Shown: positions 17,263 to 26,134, counted from the stretch's first letter. The stretch is 43,425 nucleotides of DNA from Candidatus Halobeggiatoa sp. HSG11 (GCA_030378105.1 JAUCGL010000021.1:1-43425); one strand, 5' to 3'. Made by a program: numbers and translations. Notes: a model not told the origin generated them from the sequence alone.

Positions 17263-19252
17263 AATTTTAATTGTAGATGATCAAGCAAGCAATTTAAGTG
17301 TATTGCATAATTGTTTACAAGATGCCAATTTTGAAGTGCTGGTAGCAGAAGATGAAGCAACGGCTCTTGAACAAGTTAATTATACCATGCCAGACCTTAT
17401 TTTGTTAGATGTGTTGATGCCGGGAATAGGTGGTTTTGAAACTTGTCGGCGTTTGAAACAGAATGAAGCTACACAAGATATTCCTATTATTTTTATAAGT
17501 GCTAAAACAGATTCAGTTAATAAAATTAAAGGGCTTGAAATTGGAGCCGTTGATTACATTTCCAAACCATTTCAAGCTGATGAAGTAGTTGCACGAGTCA
17601 ATAAACATTTGACTATCAATAATTTACAAAAACAATTGGAAGCAAAAAATCAAGAATTGCTACAGGCTAAAGAAAAAGCTGAAGCTACCAATCAAACCTT
17701 GCGACTTGCAAAGAATGAATTACAACAATATCAAGAACATTTGGAAAAATTGGTGGAAGAACGTACTGTTGAGTTAGTACAAGCGAAGGAAGAAGCAGAA
17801 TCTGCTAATCGCCTCAAAAATGAATTTCTTGCTAATACAGGCCATGAAATCCGCACTCCCTTAAATTTAATAATTGGTTCTAGTTATCTATTAGATCAGC
17901 AATTAACTGATAAAGAACATAAAAATTATCTTTGCTCCATTCAAACAGCCAGTGAAAAGCTTTTAACTTTAATCAATAATATACTTGATTTATCCAAAAT
18001 TGAGGTTGAACGTTTAAAACTTCACTACAAATCAGTGAACCTTCGCTTTTTTTTCATTGAATTACAACAATTTTTAAAATTCGATATAACAAAAAAGAAT
18101 ATTGATTTTATTGTGGAAATTCCTGAAAAATTACCATTAGCTTTAGTTTTAGATAAATCTCGTTTAAAACAAGTATTGTCAAATTTAGTTAACAATGCAA
18201 TTAAATTTACTAAGAGTGGTTATATCAAGCTTTGTGCTAAAACAGTTAGGATAAATAATAAACAGGTAGACTTAATCATTGCGGTGGAAGATAGTGGTAT
18301 TGGAATTCCGATTGACCAACAATCTGTAATTTTTGAATCATTTCGACAGCTGGATGGACGAAGTACTCGCAGATATGGCGGAACTGGGCTTGGTCTAACT
18401 ATCACCAAGCATTTAGTTGAAATAATGAATGGTCATATCACAGTTACAAGTTTTCCCGGCAAAGGTAGTCGTTTTGAAATTACTTTACGGAAAGTTGAGA
18501 TAACTACTGCTGAATCAATAGTTAAGTCAGATAATATACTTGAATTTAATGATATTACATTTACAAAAGTTGAAATATTGGTAATAGATGATAACAAATA
18601 TAATCATGAATTGATTGAAGAATATTTATCTCAAGTCAATTTAAAAGGTATCTATGCTGAAAATAGCCGGCTAGGATTAATGTTTGCAGAAAAATATAAG
18701 CCAGCTTTGATTTTAGTAGATTTAAAAATGCCAAAAATGGATGGTTATGAAGTTATTAGGTACTTAAAAGATAATCCTGATATTGTCGATATTCCTGTCA
18801 TTGCTTTAACTGATAACATAACAACAATTGTAAAAACTAAGATTAAGCAATATGGTTTTGATGATTATGTAACTAAACCAATTAATATTTTAGAATTATT
18901 CGAAAAACTATCCAACCATCTTGAACATAGTAAGGAGACTATCGTTGCTACCTCTCAAGAAGTTGCGGAAGTTGATATTGCAGTGAATCCGGCTGAAATA
19001 AGCAATTTGCTGGAATTAAAAAAACGGCTTGAACAAGAGGTTATGCCAATTTGGGAGGATGTAAGTGCTGTTATACAAGTGGATTCTATTATTAAATTAG
19101 CTAACAAAATGATGGAATTGGGTAAGGAATATAATGTCCCAGCTTTTATTAAGTATGGTGAATCACTATTAGAAATTATTGAAAGTTTTGATATAGTCAA
19201 GACTGAAAATATACTTAAACAACTGCCAATTTTGCTTGACAAAATAGATTAA
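17252..19252 (+). CDS. Soluble REC-HisKA-HATPase-REC hybrid histidine kinase
   Basis: 666 residues from the ATG at 17252; a TTG at 17234 in frame is less likely, because MKNKILIVDD is a normal receiver start. REC1 has D53 (LLDVLMPG). A coiled coil covers about 120-185. The HisKA domain has ANTGHEIRTPLN with H198. The HATPase domain follows (VNNAIKF, EDSGIGIP, GGTGLGLTI). REC2 has LVDLKMPKMDG and is followed by a helical tail. No TM segments, so it is cytoplasmic. REC1 is a likely acceptor of phosphate from the membrane kinase upstream (11-bp overlap), giving a phosphorelay; this is inference. A diguanylate cyclase gene follows 261 bp downstream. Confidence 0.92.
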   Translation: MKNKILIVDDQASNLSVLHNCLQDANFEVLVAEDEATALEQVNYTMPDLILLDVLMPGIGGFETCRRLKQNEATQDIPIIFISAKTDSVNKIKGLEIGAVDYISKPFQADEVVARVNKHLTINNLQKQLEAKNQELLQAKEKAEATNQTLRLAKNELQQYQEHLEKLVEERTVELVQAKEEAESANRLKNEFLANTGHEIRTPLNLIIGSSYLLDQQLTDKEHKNYLCSIQTASEKLLTLINNILDLSKIEVERLKLHYKSVNLRFFFIELQQFLKFDITKKNIDFIVEIPEKLPLALVLDKSRLKQVLSNLVNNAIKFTKSGYIKLCAKTVRINNKQVDLIIAVEDSGIGIPIDQQSVIFESFRQLDGRSTRRYGGTGLGLTITKHLVEIMNGHITVTSFPGKGSRFEITLRKVEITTAESIVKSDNILEFNDITFTKVEILVIDDNKYNHELIEEYLSQVNLKGIYAENSRLGLMFAEKYKPALILVDLKMPKMDGYEVIRYLKDNPDIVDIPVIALTDNITTIVKTKIKQYGFDDYVTKPINILELFEKLSNHLEHSKETIVATSQEVAEVDIAVNPAEISNLLELKKRLEQEVMPIWEDVSAVIQVDSIIKLANKMMELGKEYNVPAFIKYGESLLEIIESFDIVKTENILKQLPILLDKID

Positions 19253-19267
19253 TTGGTTTGATTGTGT
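19246..19267 (+). repeat. 22-bp direct repeat, left copy
   Basis: AGATTAATTGGTTTGATTGT plus GT, identical to 20499-20520. It overlaps the stop codon of the second histidine kinase. Just after it the DNA can fold as TTTGATT...AATCAAA, which may help termination. The two copies bracket the diguanylate cyclase gene. Confidence 0.75.
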
Positions 19268-19513
19268 GACAAATCAAACTTTAAATTAATGATTAGCTAC
19301 AATAAAACATAGCCATAAGCAAAATGGGATTTATTTATTGAGAAAGAGATAGGTAGGTATATCAATTGCTTAAATAGTGGCCAAAATAAGCATCATTGAT
19401 TGGGATAAGTTTTCTTTGGAATCCAAACGTTGGTTTAATCTCAAGAATGAATCTTGGACTCCATTTTTTATAAATTCGCCACTTTCCAATAACTTCTATC
19501 GGTACAGAATCTT

Positions 19514-20404
19514 ATGAAAAATATACTTAGTTACAACGAACTACATTTAATTTCAGAGCAATTAGATGGAATGCTTCTTAAACATATCGACTGGCTTTCT
19601 TCACTACACAAAGTAATTATTTGCAAGTTATCATCAGGTTCTTTGAAAATGCATCATAGCAATTGTGATTTTGGCAAATGGTATTATTCTGTAGATAATC
19701 CGTTTCTCAATCAAAATCCAGACTTTCTCAGGCTTGATGTTGCACATAATAATTTACATGCGATAGCCAATCAGCTGATAGATCAATATGAAAATAATAA
19801 GACTCCATCAAAAGAAAATTATGAGTTATTTATTGACTCAGAAAAAACGTTTTTTCAATTACTTCATAATTTCATAGACAGTGTACTTGCCACAAAAAAT
19901 CAATTTGATTATTTAACAAATATTCCTAATAGAAGTCTGATTACTTTGATGCTTAAAAATGAATATTCCAAATTTTTAAGAAACATGGACAGTGAATATG
20001 TTATCGCTTTTGCTGATATTGATAATTTTAAACATGTTAATGATACCTATGGACACGCAACTGGAGATAGTATTTTAGAGAAGGTGTCCACATTGTTCAG
20101 CAATAAAATAAGAACTTCTGATATTGTTGGTAGGTATGGCGGAGAAGAGTTTATTTTTTGTTTCTCTCAAACAAGCATTAATGACGCTGTTAATATATTA
20201 GAAAGAATCCGAAGTGAGTTACAGGCATCACCAATGAGCATTGATAATTCCAAAAATATTAAAGTAACTTGCTCCTTTGGGGTATCGACATTTCAGGCTA
20301 ATATATCTTTGGATGAGTCAATCAAACAGGCGGATGATGCTTTGTATATAGCAAAAAAGAATGGGCGGAATAGAATAATTCATAAGCCGTATATATTTGA
20401 TTAA
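19514..20404 (+). CDS. dgcZ: Diguanylate cyclase with zinc-binding CZB domain (DgcZ-like)
   Basis: 296 residues, the same length and order as E. coli DgcZ. The N-terminal CZB domain (about 15-125) has candidate zinc ligands H24, C51 (NCDFGKWY), H78 and H82 (HNNLH). The GGDEF domain (about 130-296) has FADIDNFKHVND, the active-site RYGGEEF (207-213) and an RxxD inhibition site (RTSD, 200-203) five residues before it. It makes cyclic di-GMP from GTP. In DgcZ zinc binding inhibits the enzyme; the same control is likely here. It follows the sensor operon on the same strand after 261 bp and is bracketed by 22-bp direct repeats, so it may have arrived separately. Confidence 0.88.
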   Translation: MKNILSYNELHLISEQLDGMLLKHIDWLSSLHKVIICKLSSGSLKMHHSNCDFGKWYYSVDNPFLNQNPDFLRLDVAHNNLHAIANQLIDQYENNKTPSKENYELFIDSEKTFFQLLHNFIDSVLATKNQFDYLTNIPNRSLITLMLKNEYSKFLRNMDSEYVIAFADIDNFKHVNDTYGHATGDSILEKVSTLFSNKIRTSDIVGRYGGEEFIFCFSQTSINDAVNILERIRSELQASPMSIDNSKNIKVTCSFGVSTFQANISLDESIKQADDALYIAKKNGRNRIIHKPYIFD

Positions 20405-20498
20405 TAATTAAGCATTGCGATAATCTATCATTTTGATAGAGTTAGTTAGAGTTAGTATTGAAGCTATGAAAATTTAAATAAATCATTAAAATTAAAAG

Positions 20499-20520
20499 AG
20501 ATTAATTGGTTTGATTGTGT
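20499..20520 (+). repeat. 22-bp direct repeat, right copy
   Basis: Identical to 19246-19267. It lies 31 bp from the 3' end of the convergent unpaired hsdS gene. A weaker version (TTATTGTGTGACAAAATTAA) occurs just upstream of that hsdS start near 21790. Confidence 0.7.
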
Positions 20521-20551
20521 TACTAAATCAAAATAAACCTTGTTTTATTAG

Positions 20552-21775
20552 CTATCCACAAAACATTCGTTGCAATAGTCCTTTTTTCCACAGTTCAGTT
20601 TTTTTAATTTGGCTGTCAACTGTGTTTATTTTTTCGTCAAGTTTGGTTAGGAAATTGGCTATTTTAGTTTGTTCTTCTATTGGCGGAAGTGAAATTTTAA
20701 GTTTTTCAAATTGTGCTTGTCCAAGTGTTTTATTCCTACCAGCACCACCCGGTGAAGCTAATTCAAGATAAAGTTTACCTCTTGGTGTTAAAAATAAATA
20801 AAGAATAAAATCTAAATTGAGCAAACCGATTGCAGGTTCATACATTGGAAATCTATGTGAAGCTATCATTCCAATTTCATTCTTGGTTGTTTTTGATATT
20901 GCTCTTTCCCAAGCAAAAACAATATTTAGAATTAGTCTGTTTTCTTTTATCCAAAAAACTCTTTTATTTCCCAATGATAACCCTGAAACAGGTTCTTTGT
21001 AAAAAATTCCTTTACCATGTGACCTAATTCCAATTTGACTATAATGTTTATCAGGTTCAACTTTTACTGGGTTTGAATATTTATTTAGAATTTTTTTAAC
21101 AGGATATAATTTCCACTCCGCAAAATCCTCCCCATTCTCATCTTTAAACCTAATTTTCTGAGAGAATATTTTTTGCATCATGCCTTTTTTATACTCTTTC
21201 AAAAGTGCTTTCTTTTGTTTAAGTTGGGATATTTTTTTGTCAACTACTGTTAGGAAATTGGCTATTTTGGTTTGTTCGGGTAAGGAAGGAATAGTTAGAT
21301 TAATTCCAAAAAAATCATTTACCACTATATTCAATAATCCATGATTTCTCGCACCTTCTTGTGCTACTTTATAAATTTCTTTGTCTTGCTTTCCTGATGC
21401 AAAACAGTGTTCCGCAAATTCATTACTAAAACAAGGTTTGTTTCTGAAACAAATATATAGAGTTGAAACCACCCCCTTTTCATATAATGTTAAACGCTTA
21501 AAAGCTCCCATTGGATAACCATTTGAATAACTTTTGTTATATGCAAAATCATTTTTACTCAAAACATAGTATCCAGTTAAATCTTTAGCAGAAACAGACT
21601 TATTGAAAAAATTTAATTGATTAATCAAACCATATTGTGCTGATATTGTAAGAACATTTTTATTATTTTCTTTATTTTTAGTGGTAATCCTTTCAGCAAC
21701 CTCCCCCAACTTCTTACTTTCCCATTCCCCATCAAATTCTGGAAATCTCAACTCAGGTATATTTTTCTTATTCAT
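20552..21775 (-). CDS. hsdS: Unpaired type I restriction specificity subunit (HsdS)
   Basis: 407 residues with two target-recognition domains and two conserved helical regions. The conserved regions carry the repeat LPEQTKIANFLTVVDKKI (about 165-182) and its counterpart PIEEQTKIANFLTKLDEKI (about 365-383), the EcoR124-like layout that sets the spacing between half-sites. No hsdM or hsdR is adjacent; the complete hsd locus is 14 kb away and its own HsdS is quite different in sequence. It may be an alternative specificity subunit, the leftover of a lost system, or a blocker of foreign systems. The reading frame is intact. Confidence 0.88.
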   Translation of the reverse strand: MNKKNIPELRFPEFDGEWESKKLGEVAERITTKNKENNKNVLTISAQYGLINQLNFFNKSVSAKDLTGYYVLSKNDFAYNKSYSNGYPMGAFKRLTLYEKGVVSTLYICFRNKPCFSNEFAEHCFASGKQDKEIYKVAQEGARNHGLLNIVVNDFFGINLTIPSLPEQTKIANFLTVVDKKISQLKQKKALLKEYKKGMMQKIFSQKIRFKDENGEDFAEWKLYPVKKILNKYSNPVKVEPDKHYSQIGIRSHGKGIFYKEPVSGLSLGNKRVFWIKENRLILNIVFAWERAISKTTKNEIGMIASHRFPMYEPAIGLLNLDFILYLFLTPRGKLYLELASPGGAGRNKTLGQAQFEKLKISLPPIEEQTKIANFLTKLDEKINTVDSQIKKTELWKKGLLQRMFCG

Positions 21776-21898
21776 TTTTCTTATTGTTTTTTATTGTGTG
21801 ACAAAATTAAAAAGTTGTCTGCTTTTCAATCCATCAAAAATACTTTTTCCCTTTCAAAATCTATTTATACTTAATTTTAAAAAGGAATGGGCAATTAT

Positions 21899-22672
21899 CT
21901 ATTTTTTTAATTCCCTGAACAAAAATAAAATTGTTAATAAAACGATGGAAGCCCCAATGAACATACCAATAAATAGTGAATAATCAAAATAATAATTATC
22001 CGTATTTGGATCATAAGTAGTACAGAAAAAACGAACTTTACTAATTAAATCTTCTAAAAAAGGTTGATTAGGTTTAGATTGACCTAGTATTAATTGTTTG
22101 AGTGGCTCTACCAATAACGGAGTATCAAACACCTCACCGTATACTTGACGATAAACCTTACCATTTTCAGCAACTACAGTGGCTTGTACAATATGGTCAT
22201 AACCACGTGGTGAAGGATAGAAAATAAATCCCAAGTCTTTAATAAGAGCATTAATAGTTTTTTCATCAGCACTTAAATAATACCAATCACTTATATTCTC
22301 AATTCCCTGTTGAGTCGCAAAATAACGCATAGTTTTTGGAGTATCAAATTTAGTATCAAAACCTATTGTTATAACATCAAAACTATCATTCCCAAGAGCT
22401 TCTCTGGCAATCTTAACCACTTTGGCCAAATTGCGAGTGGTCATAGGACATGTATGATAACAACTGGTATAAACTAAACTAAGCACAAATGGTTTATTAC
22501 GTTTTAACACAAATGGTTGCTCATAACTATCCACAAAAGTATAGTCACCAATAGTATTATTAATGGCAGCTTGACTATATTTTAACGAAGTTTTGTAATC
22601 AAAATCTGTTGGAGAAGGTTCTGACGCTGATACATTAATGGTAATAAAAAAAATAACTAATAATTGTCGCAT
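21899..22672 (-). CDS. Sco1/SenC-family copper chaperone
   Basis: 257 residues. Signal peptide (MRQLLVIFFITINVSA), then the thioredoxin-like Sco domain with copper ligands C71 and C75 (TSCYHTCPMT) and H160 (GYDHIVQATV). A second hydrophobic segment (about 230-252) anchors the C-terminus, which is unusual: classical Sco proteins carry the anchor at the N-terminus. Such C-anchored SenC-like forms exist. The role is delivery of Cu to the CuA site of cytochrome c oxidase or a related reductase in the periplasm. No oxidase gene is next to it. Confidence 0.85.
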   Translation of the reverse strand: MRQLLVIFFITINVSASEPSPTDFDYKTSLKYSQAAINNTIGDYTFVDSYEQPFVLKRNKPFVLSLVYTSCYHTCPMTTRNLAKVVKIAREALGNDSFDVITIGFDTKFDTPKTMRYFATQQGIENISDWYYLSADEKTINALIKDLGFIFYPSPRGYDHIVQATVVAENGKVYRQVYGEVFDTPLLVEPLKQLILGQSKPNQPFLEDLISKVRFFCTTYDPNTDNYYFDYSLFIGMFIGASIVLLTILFLFRELKK

Positions 22673-22721
22673 ATATTTAAATAATTGAATTGGCTAAAGT
22701 GAAATTTGTTGTTGGTTTTAA

Positions 22722-22796
22722 ATCCTGCAATATATAGTGTTAAATTTACTGTTTTTTGGGAACATCACTACTTTATTCAGAACTATCAAATAATCA
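22722..22796 (-). repeat. AGTCC/GGACT repeat, diverged copy 3
   Basis: Reads TCCTGCAATATATAGTGTTA and later ATCACTACTTTATTCAGAAC, the reverse orientation of 12063-12150, with several substitutions and a short internal deletion. Confidence 0.5.
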
Positions 22797-22906
22797 ATAC
22801 TCATTATATATCTTGCTGCAAATATTATTTTAACAATACTGTCAGACAGTTTTTGAAAACTAAGTCTAGTTAAAATTATAAACTATTGAAATTTAAATGT
22901 TTTTAT

Positions 22907-23012
22907 TGCCCACTAAAGTTAAGGGCAGACACGCAGGTCTGCCCCTACAAAATACAATATATTTCAATATGGTAGGGGCAATCCTTTATGGTTGCCCTTA
23001 ACGCAAATGGCA
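22907..23012 (+). repeat. Double-hairpin repeat (GGGCAGAC family), copy 2
   Basis: Two hairpins, GGGCAGAC...GTCTGCCC and GGGGCAATCC...GGTTGCCC, are separated by the same spacer (ACAATATATTTCAATATGG) as in the copy at 33544. Ends are TGCC and ATGGCA. Confidence 0.8.
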
Positions 23013-23020
23013 GTAATTAT

Positions 23021-23130
23021 GTAGGGTGGGTAGTAACAAAGTGGAAACCCACCGAATCTTCAAAATGGTGGATTTCATTTCATTCTATCCCCCCTACATT
23101 TATTGCTTGGGACTTATGTATAACGATGAG
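23021..23130 (+). repeat. 110-bp repeat (CACCGAA / GGTGGATT family), copy 1
   Basis: Aligns along its length with 33762-33870: GTAGGGTGG start, ACCCACCGAATCTTCAAAAT, GGTGGATTTCATTTCATT and TTGCTTGGGACTTATGTATA. It begins 9 bp after a double-hairpin repeat; the second copy begins just after a 105-bp element, so families cluster. Confidence 0.7.
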
Positions 23131-23225
23131 AACAAGAGTTTGGGAACGATATTTAGATATTTAAACAGTTTCATTAAATATTTATCTTGTCAATGCGTTA
23201 AGTCCTAGCATTTTAAATAACTACA

Positions 23226-24575
23226 TTATTTTCTCAATTCAGCTTGTAAATAACGTTGAATAATTTTTAACTGTTTATCTAAACTGGTTTTATCTAAATA
23301 AACTGGTAGATTTTGTAATAATTGTACCGCTCGAAAATTACCTCCTAACATTTGATATATCCTTAATATTTGAGGAAACTCATAAGGCAAATTCAAATAA
23401 TGAACATAACGAGAAAAATCATGAAAATAAGGTTTGTTGAGTTGGTAAGTATAAAAATATGATAGTGTAGGTATTTTATATCTGGAAGTCAGTATAACTC
23501 TATAGTTTTGTTCTAAGTTTTCCACGTCATTGGTCAACACATGATAACCATCTTGTAACAAATTTATTGCTAACTGTTCGGCCAAAGCTGTTTTACCTAT
23601 CCCGCCAGTACCTACGATAAGCAAGCGTTTTTCAATCTGTAATTTTTTAATTAAAACTTGTAATTCTTGTTGACGACCAATAAATATTTTGGTTTTTGGT
23701 ATAGAATAAGATTTATGTGGTTTAAAATTCCAATTTATTAAAACTGGATCGCTACTAAATAATATTGGCAAACTCCATTGTATAAAAACTGATTGATCTG
23801 CCTTATGCCAAATTTCATCAGGAGACAATAAATCCGTCATTGCACAGCGACTGATTTGCACGGCCTCATCAACATTTTTTTGTTGGGCTAAATTTATACA
23901 CAATGTTTGAATGAATATTCTAGCCGCCCTATCTATCAATGATTCACGCATTCCTATTATATTAGGAATTCCAATTTGAACTAGTGGCTCAATTAAATTA
24001 TGTTTAACCAATTGCCCAGATTTACAAGTTGCCAACACAACACAACGCGCTTTTTTAAAAATTTTAGCTAAATCATAGCCAGTAATTAATTTTTTATTAC
24101 CATTAACATCTGTGAACACTAAATATGTTTGGTTGTTTTTCAACAATCCATGACCACTGATTATAACTAAATGCCAATCTTGATTTTTTAATAGTTGTGT
24201 TAAAGTACTTAAATAACCATCAACTGGAGCATAAAATTTAACCCAACCAGCATTTATAAAATTTTTAAGAGCTGAACGAATTTGTTGAGCCTCTATATCA
24301 ATATCCAAATGGATTTGTCGTTGTGTAGTCTGTTGAATAGTAAATAATAATATTTTGAGTGGTCCAGTTGGAATTGAACTTTTAGCAGCATATATACGGC
24401 GATATAAAGTATAATCAGTATGTTTAGCGATAAAACCCAACTCAGGATGATATAAACATTCCCATGGCACGTTATCGGTAGCATTATATTTAATTGTTGT
24501 TGGTATTGTGTTTAAGCCCTGCCACAATGATAAGCCAATATCTTTAAGATTTTTGACATTATTTAAATTAGTCAT
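23226..24575 (-). CDS. CHAT caspase-like protease with shortened NB-ARC domain
   Basis: 449 residues. A CHAT domain covers about 60-275 with the caspase-type dyad H142 (IISGHG) and C184 (VLATCKSG). Then a STAND/NB-ARC segment with FIGRQQELQVLI (298-309) and Walker A VGTGGIGKT (321-329). Soon after the P-loop helix the chain passes directly to RVILTSRYKIP (359-369), the motif that normally follows Walker B about 80 residues later. The Walker B region therefore appears deleted in frame. The tail has no WD or TPR repeats. CHAT-STAND proteins act in bacterial cell suicide and antiviral systems. Whether this shortened form can switch is uncertain. It is a single gene, divergent from the lipoprotein pair. 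Confidence 0.85.
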   Translation of the reverse strand: MTNLNNVKNLKDIGLSLWQGLNTIPTTIKYNATDNVPWECLYHPELGFIAKHTDYTLYRRIYAAKSSIPTGPLKILLFTIQQTTQRQIHLDIDIEAQQIRSALKNFINAGWVKFYAPVDGYLSTLTQLLKNQDWHLVIISGHGLLKNNQTYLVFTDVNGNKKLITGYDLAKIFKKARCVVLATCKSGQLVKHNLIEPLVQIGIPNIIGMRESLIDRAARIFIQTLCINLAQQKNVDEAVQISRCAMTDLLSPDEIWHKADQSVFIQWSLPILFSSDPVLINWNFKPHKSYSIPKTKIFIGRQQELQVLIKKLQIEKRLLIVGTGGIGKTALAEQLAINLLQDGYHVLTNDVENLEQNYRVILTSRYKIPTLSYFYTYQLNKPYFHDFSRYVHYLNLPYEFPQILRIYQMLGGNFRAVQLLQNLPVYLDKTSLDKQLKIIQRYLQAELRK

Positions 24576-24780
24576 TTTCTGGATATTTATCTCACTTTAC
24601 ATTATAATTTAGAAATTACTTTAAGATTCGACTGTTAGTTATTACAAACTATATAGTTTTTATTTAATTCTTAATGCTATAATTCTTAATTTTTAATTAA
24701 AGTCAAAACTTTAACATTTTTTAAGATTTTGATTAACCAATTAAGCTATTAAGCATTCATAATTAATTGTGGAATTTATT

Positions 24781-25467
24781 ATGAAAAGATACATTTTAAT
24801 TGCAATACTTGGCTTATTAGTAGCAAGTTGTTCACATAGACCCATACCAGTAGCTAAATCTTACCCAATCACTGGGCAACAAAAAATGCAAGCTGCTCAT
24901 CATTGGGATGTACTGGCAACTGATGTTGCTAATCGTCTGAAAAAGACAATGGAACTTACTTTTCCCAATGCTGAAACTCTACCATCAGTATTTGTTAAAA
25001 TAAATAATGAACAAGAGGAAATCCCTTTTGGTAAAGCTTTTTATAATTTACTTAATACCAAGCTTATTCAACAAAGTTTAGTTGTTTTAACCAATGATGC
25101 TGGATTCGGTAGCGATACTTTAATAGTTAATTATGATATGCAAGTTGTTCAGCATAAAGATAGACGTTTAACCTATGCTCCACCCGGCAGTTATACAACA
25201 CTGGCCGGTGGAGTATGGATGGTTGTTAACGCTATTGATAATTGGGCATATCCTGGTTTAGCTATATTTCCATTTACTTTAGTAGCAGATACAGATGCTT
25301 TACTTGATTACTATTTGCCAGGTGAAACTAATACTGAAGTTATTATCACCACATCAGTCACAATGAGTCAACAATATGTATTTGGAGATTCAAGGATATA
25401 CTATATAAATACTGGTGATTATGACCATTATGAAGACATTGCTAAAACTTATCAGGTGGTTAATTAA
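24781..25467 (+). CDS. Lipoprotein of unknown function, partner of FlgO-like gene
   Basis: 228 residues from the ATG at 24781; a GTG at 24769 in frame is less likely because MKRYILIAILGLLVASC starts a clean lipoprotein signal with lipobox LVAS-C17. The mature part is mixed alpha/beta (TDVANRLKKTMEL, ...IPFGKAFYNLLNTKLIQQSLVVLTND...), resembling the small domain of outer-membrane lipoproteins that travel with FlgO. A hydrophobic stretch at about 145-175 (LAGGVWMVVNAIDNWAYPG) is notable. I do not recognise a named family. The FlgO-like gene starts 2 bp after the stop, so they are an operon. Confidence 0.75.
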   Translation: MKRYILIAILGLLVASCSHRPIPVAKSYPITGQQKMQAAHHWDVLATDVANRLKKTMELTFPNAETLPSVFVKINNEQEEIPFGKAFYNLLNTKLIQQSLVVLTNDAGFGSDTLIVNYDMQVVQHKDRRLTYAPPGSYTTLAGGVWMVVNAIDNWAYPGLAIFPFTLVADTDALLDYYLPGETNTEVIITTSVTMSQQYVFGDSRIYYINTGDYDHYEDIAKTYQVVN

Positions 25468-25469
25468 CG

Positions 25470-26015
25470 ATGAAGCGAATACTTACCTCATTTTTAATAG
25501 TTTTTTTTATAGCTGGATGTTCAATATTCTCTAAAGATTATAATCTTATTTCTACTAGCTACAAAGCTACTGATAAGTTATTAAAAGGAGTTAGAGATAT
25601 TCATCAATTAACACCACGTCATGATGGAGTTTATACCAAACAACCAATTTTGGTAACTAGTTTTGTTAATGTGGATAATGTCCAACAATCTTCAACCTTT
25701 GGGCGAGTTATTGGTGAACAAATTGGCTCTCGTCTTGCACAACGTAATTATAAAATTATTGAGATGAAAATGCGTACTTCCAACGTTTTTGTCCAAGAAC
25801 GGACTGGAGAATTATTGTTATCTCGAGAATTACGTGAAATAAGTCTTCAACATGATGCTTATGCAGTTGTTGTTGGTACTTATGGAGTTGGTAAAGAATC
25901 TGTCTATGTAACAGCTAAACTTGTTCGTGCTAAAGATAGTGTTATTTTAAGTTCTTATGACTATAATTTGCCAATGGGACCTAATACTAAACGTATGTTG
26001 CAAAAAAAGCGTTAA
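25470..26015 (+). CDS. FlgO-family outer-membrane lipoprotein
   Basis: 181 residues. Lipoprotein signal with lipobox FIAG-C17. The FlgO domain covers about 27-175: SYKATDKLL, ILVTSFVNVDN, SSTFGRVIGEQIGSRLAQRNYKIIE, GELLLSRELREIS and DAYAVVVGTYGVG. In Vibrio, FlgO and FlgP are outer-membrane proteins needed for flagellar stability, but FlgO-domain proteins also occur in bacteria without flagella genes nearby, and none are seen here. It follows the preceding lipoprotein by 2 bp. A 12-bp-stem hairpin 6 bp after the stop probably ends the operon. Confidence 0.85.
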   Translation: MKRILTSFLIVFFIAGCSIFSKDYNLISTSYKATDKLLKGVRDIHQLTPRHDGVYTKQPILVTSFVNVDNVQQSSTFGRVIGEQIGSRLAQRNYKIIEMKMRTSNVFVQERTGELLLSRELREISLQHDAYAVVVGTYGVGKESVYVTAKLVRAKDSVILSSYDYNLPMGPNTKRMLQKKR

Positions 26016-26021
26016 AAAATT

Positions 26022-26059
26022 ATGCACTAGCATTTTGATTTAATTTCATGCTAGTGCAT
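26022..26059 (+). terminator. Hairpin terminator after the lipoprotein operon
   Basis: Perfect 12-bp stem ATGCACTAGCAT / ATGCTAGTGCAT with a 14-nt AT-rich loop, 6 bp after the FlgO-like stop. No long T-run follows, so intrinsic termination would be imperfect. Confidence 0.6.
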
Positions 26060-26134
26060 TGTTTAAGATATGCTATAATCTATGCTTGAGCTTATATAGT
26101 TTTTCAGATAAATAATTTCACTTACAAACTCTAC

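Larger units (their letters stand above)
22673..23225. other. Repeat-rich intergenic region
   Basis: Contains a diverged AGTCC repeat (22722-22796), a double-hairpin repeat (22907-23012) and a 110-bp repeat (23021-23130), then a piece ending TAAGTCCTA that recurs at 43228. No gene is supported; the 60-codon frame at 23026-23208 is repeat sequence. Confidence 0.65.

Noticed and set aside
23026-23208. 60-codon plus-strand frame
   Set aside because: Lies inside the 110-bp repeat and its neighbour; the second copy of that repeat does not keep the frame.
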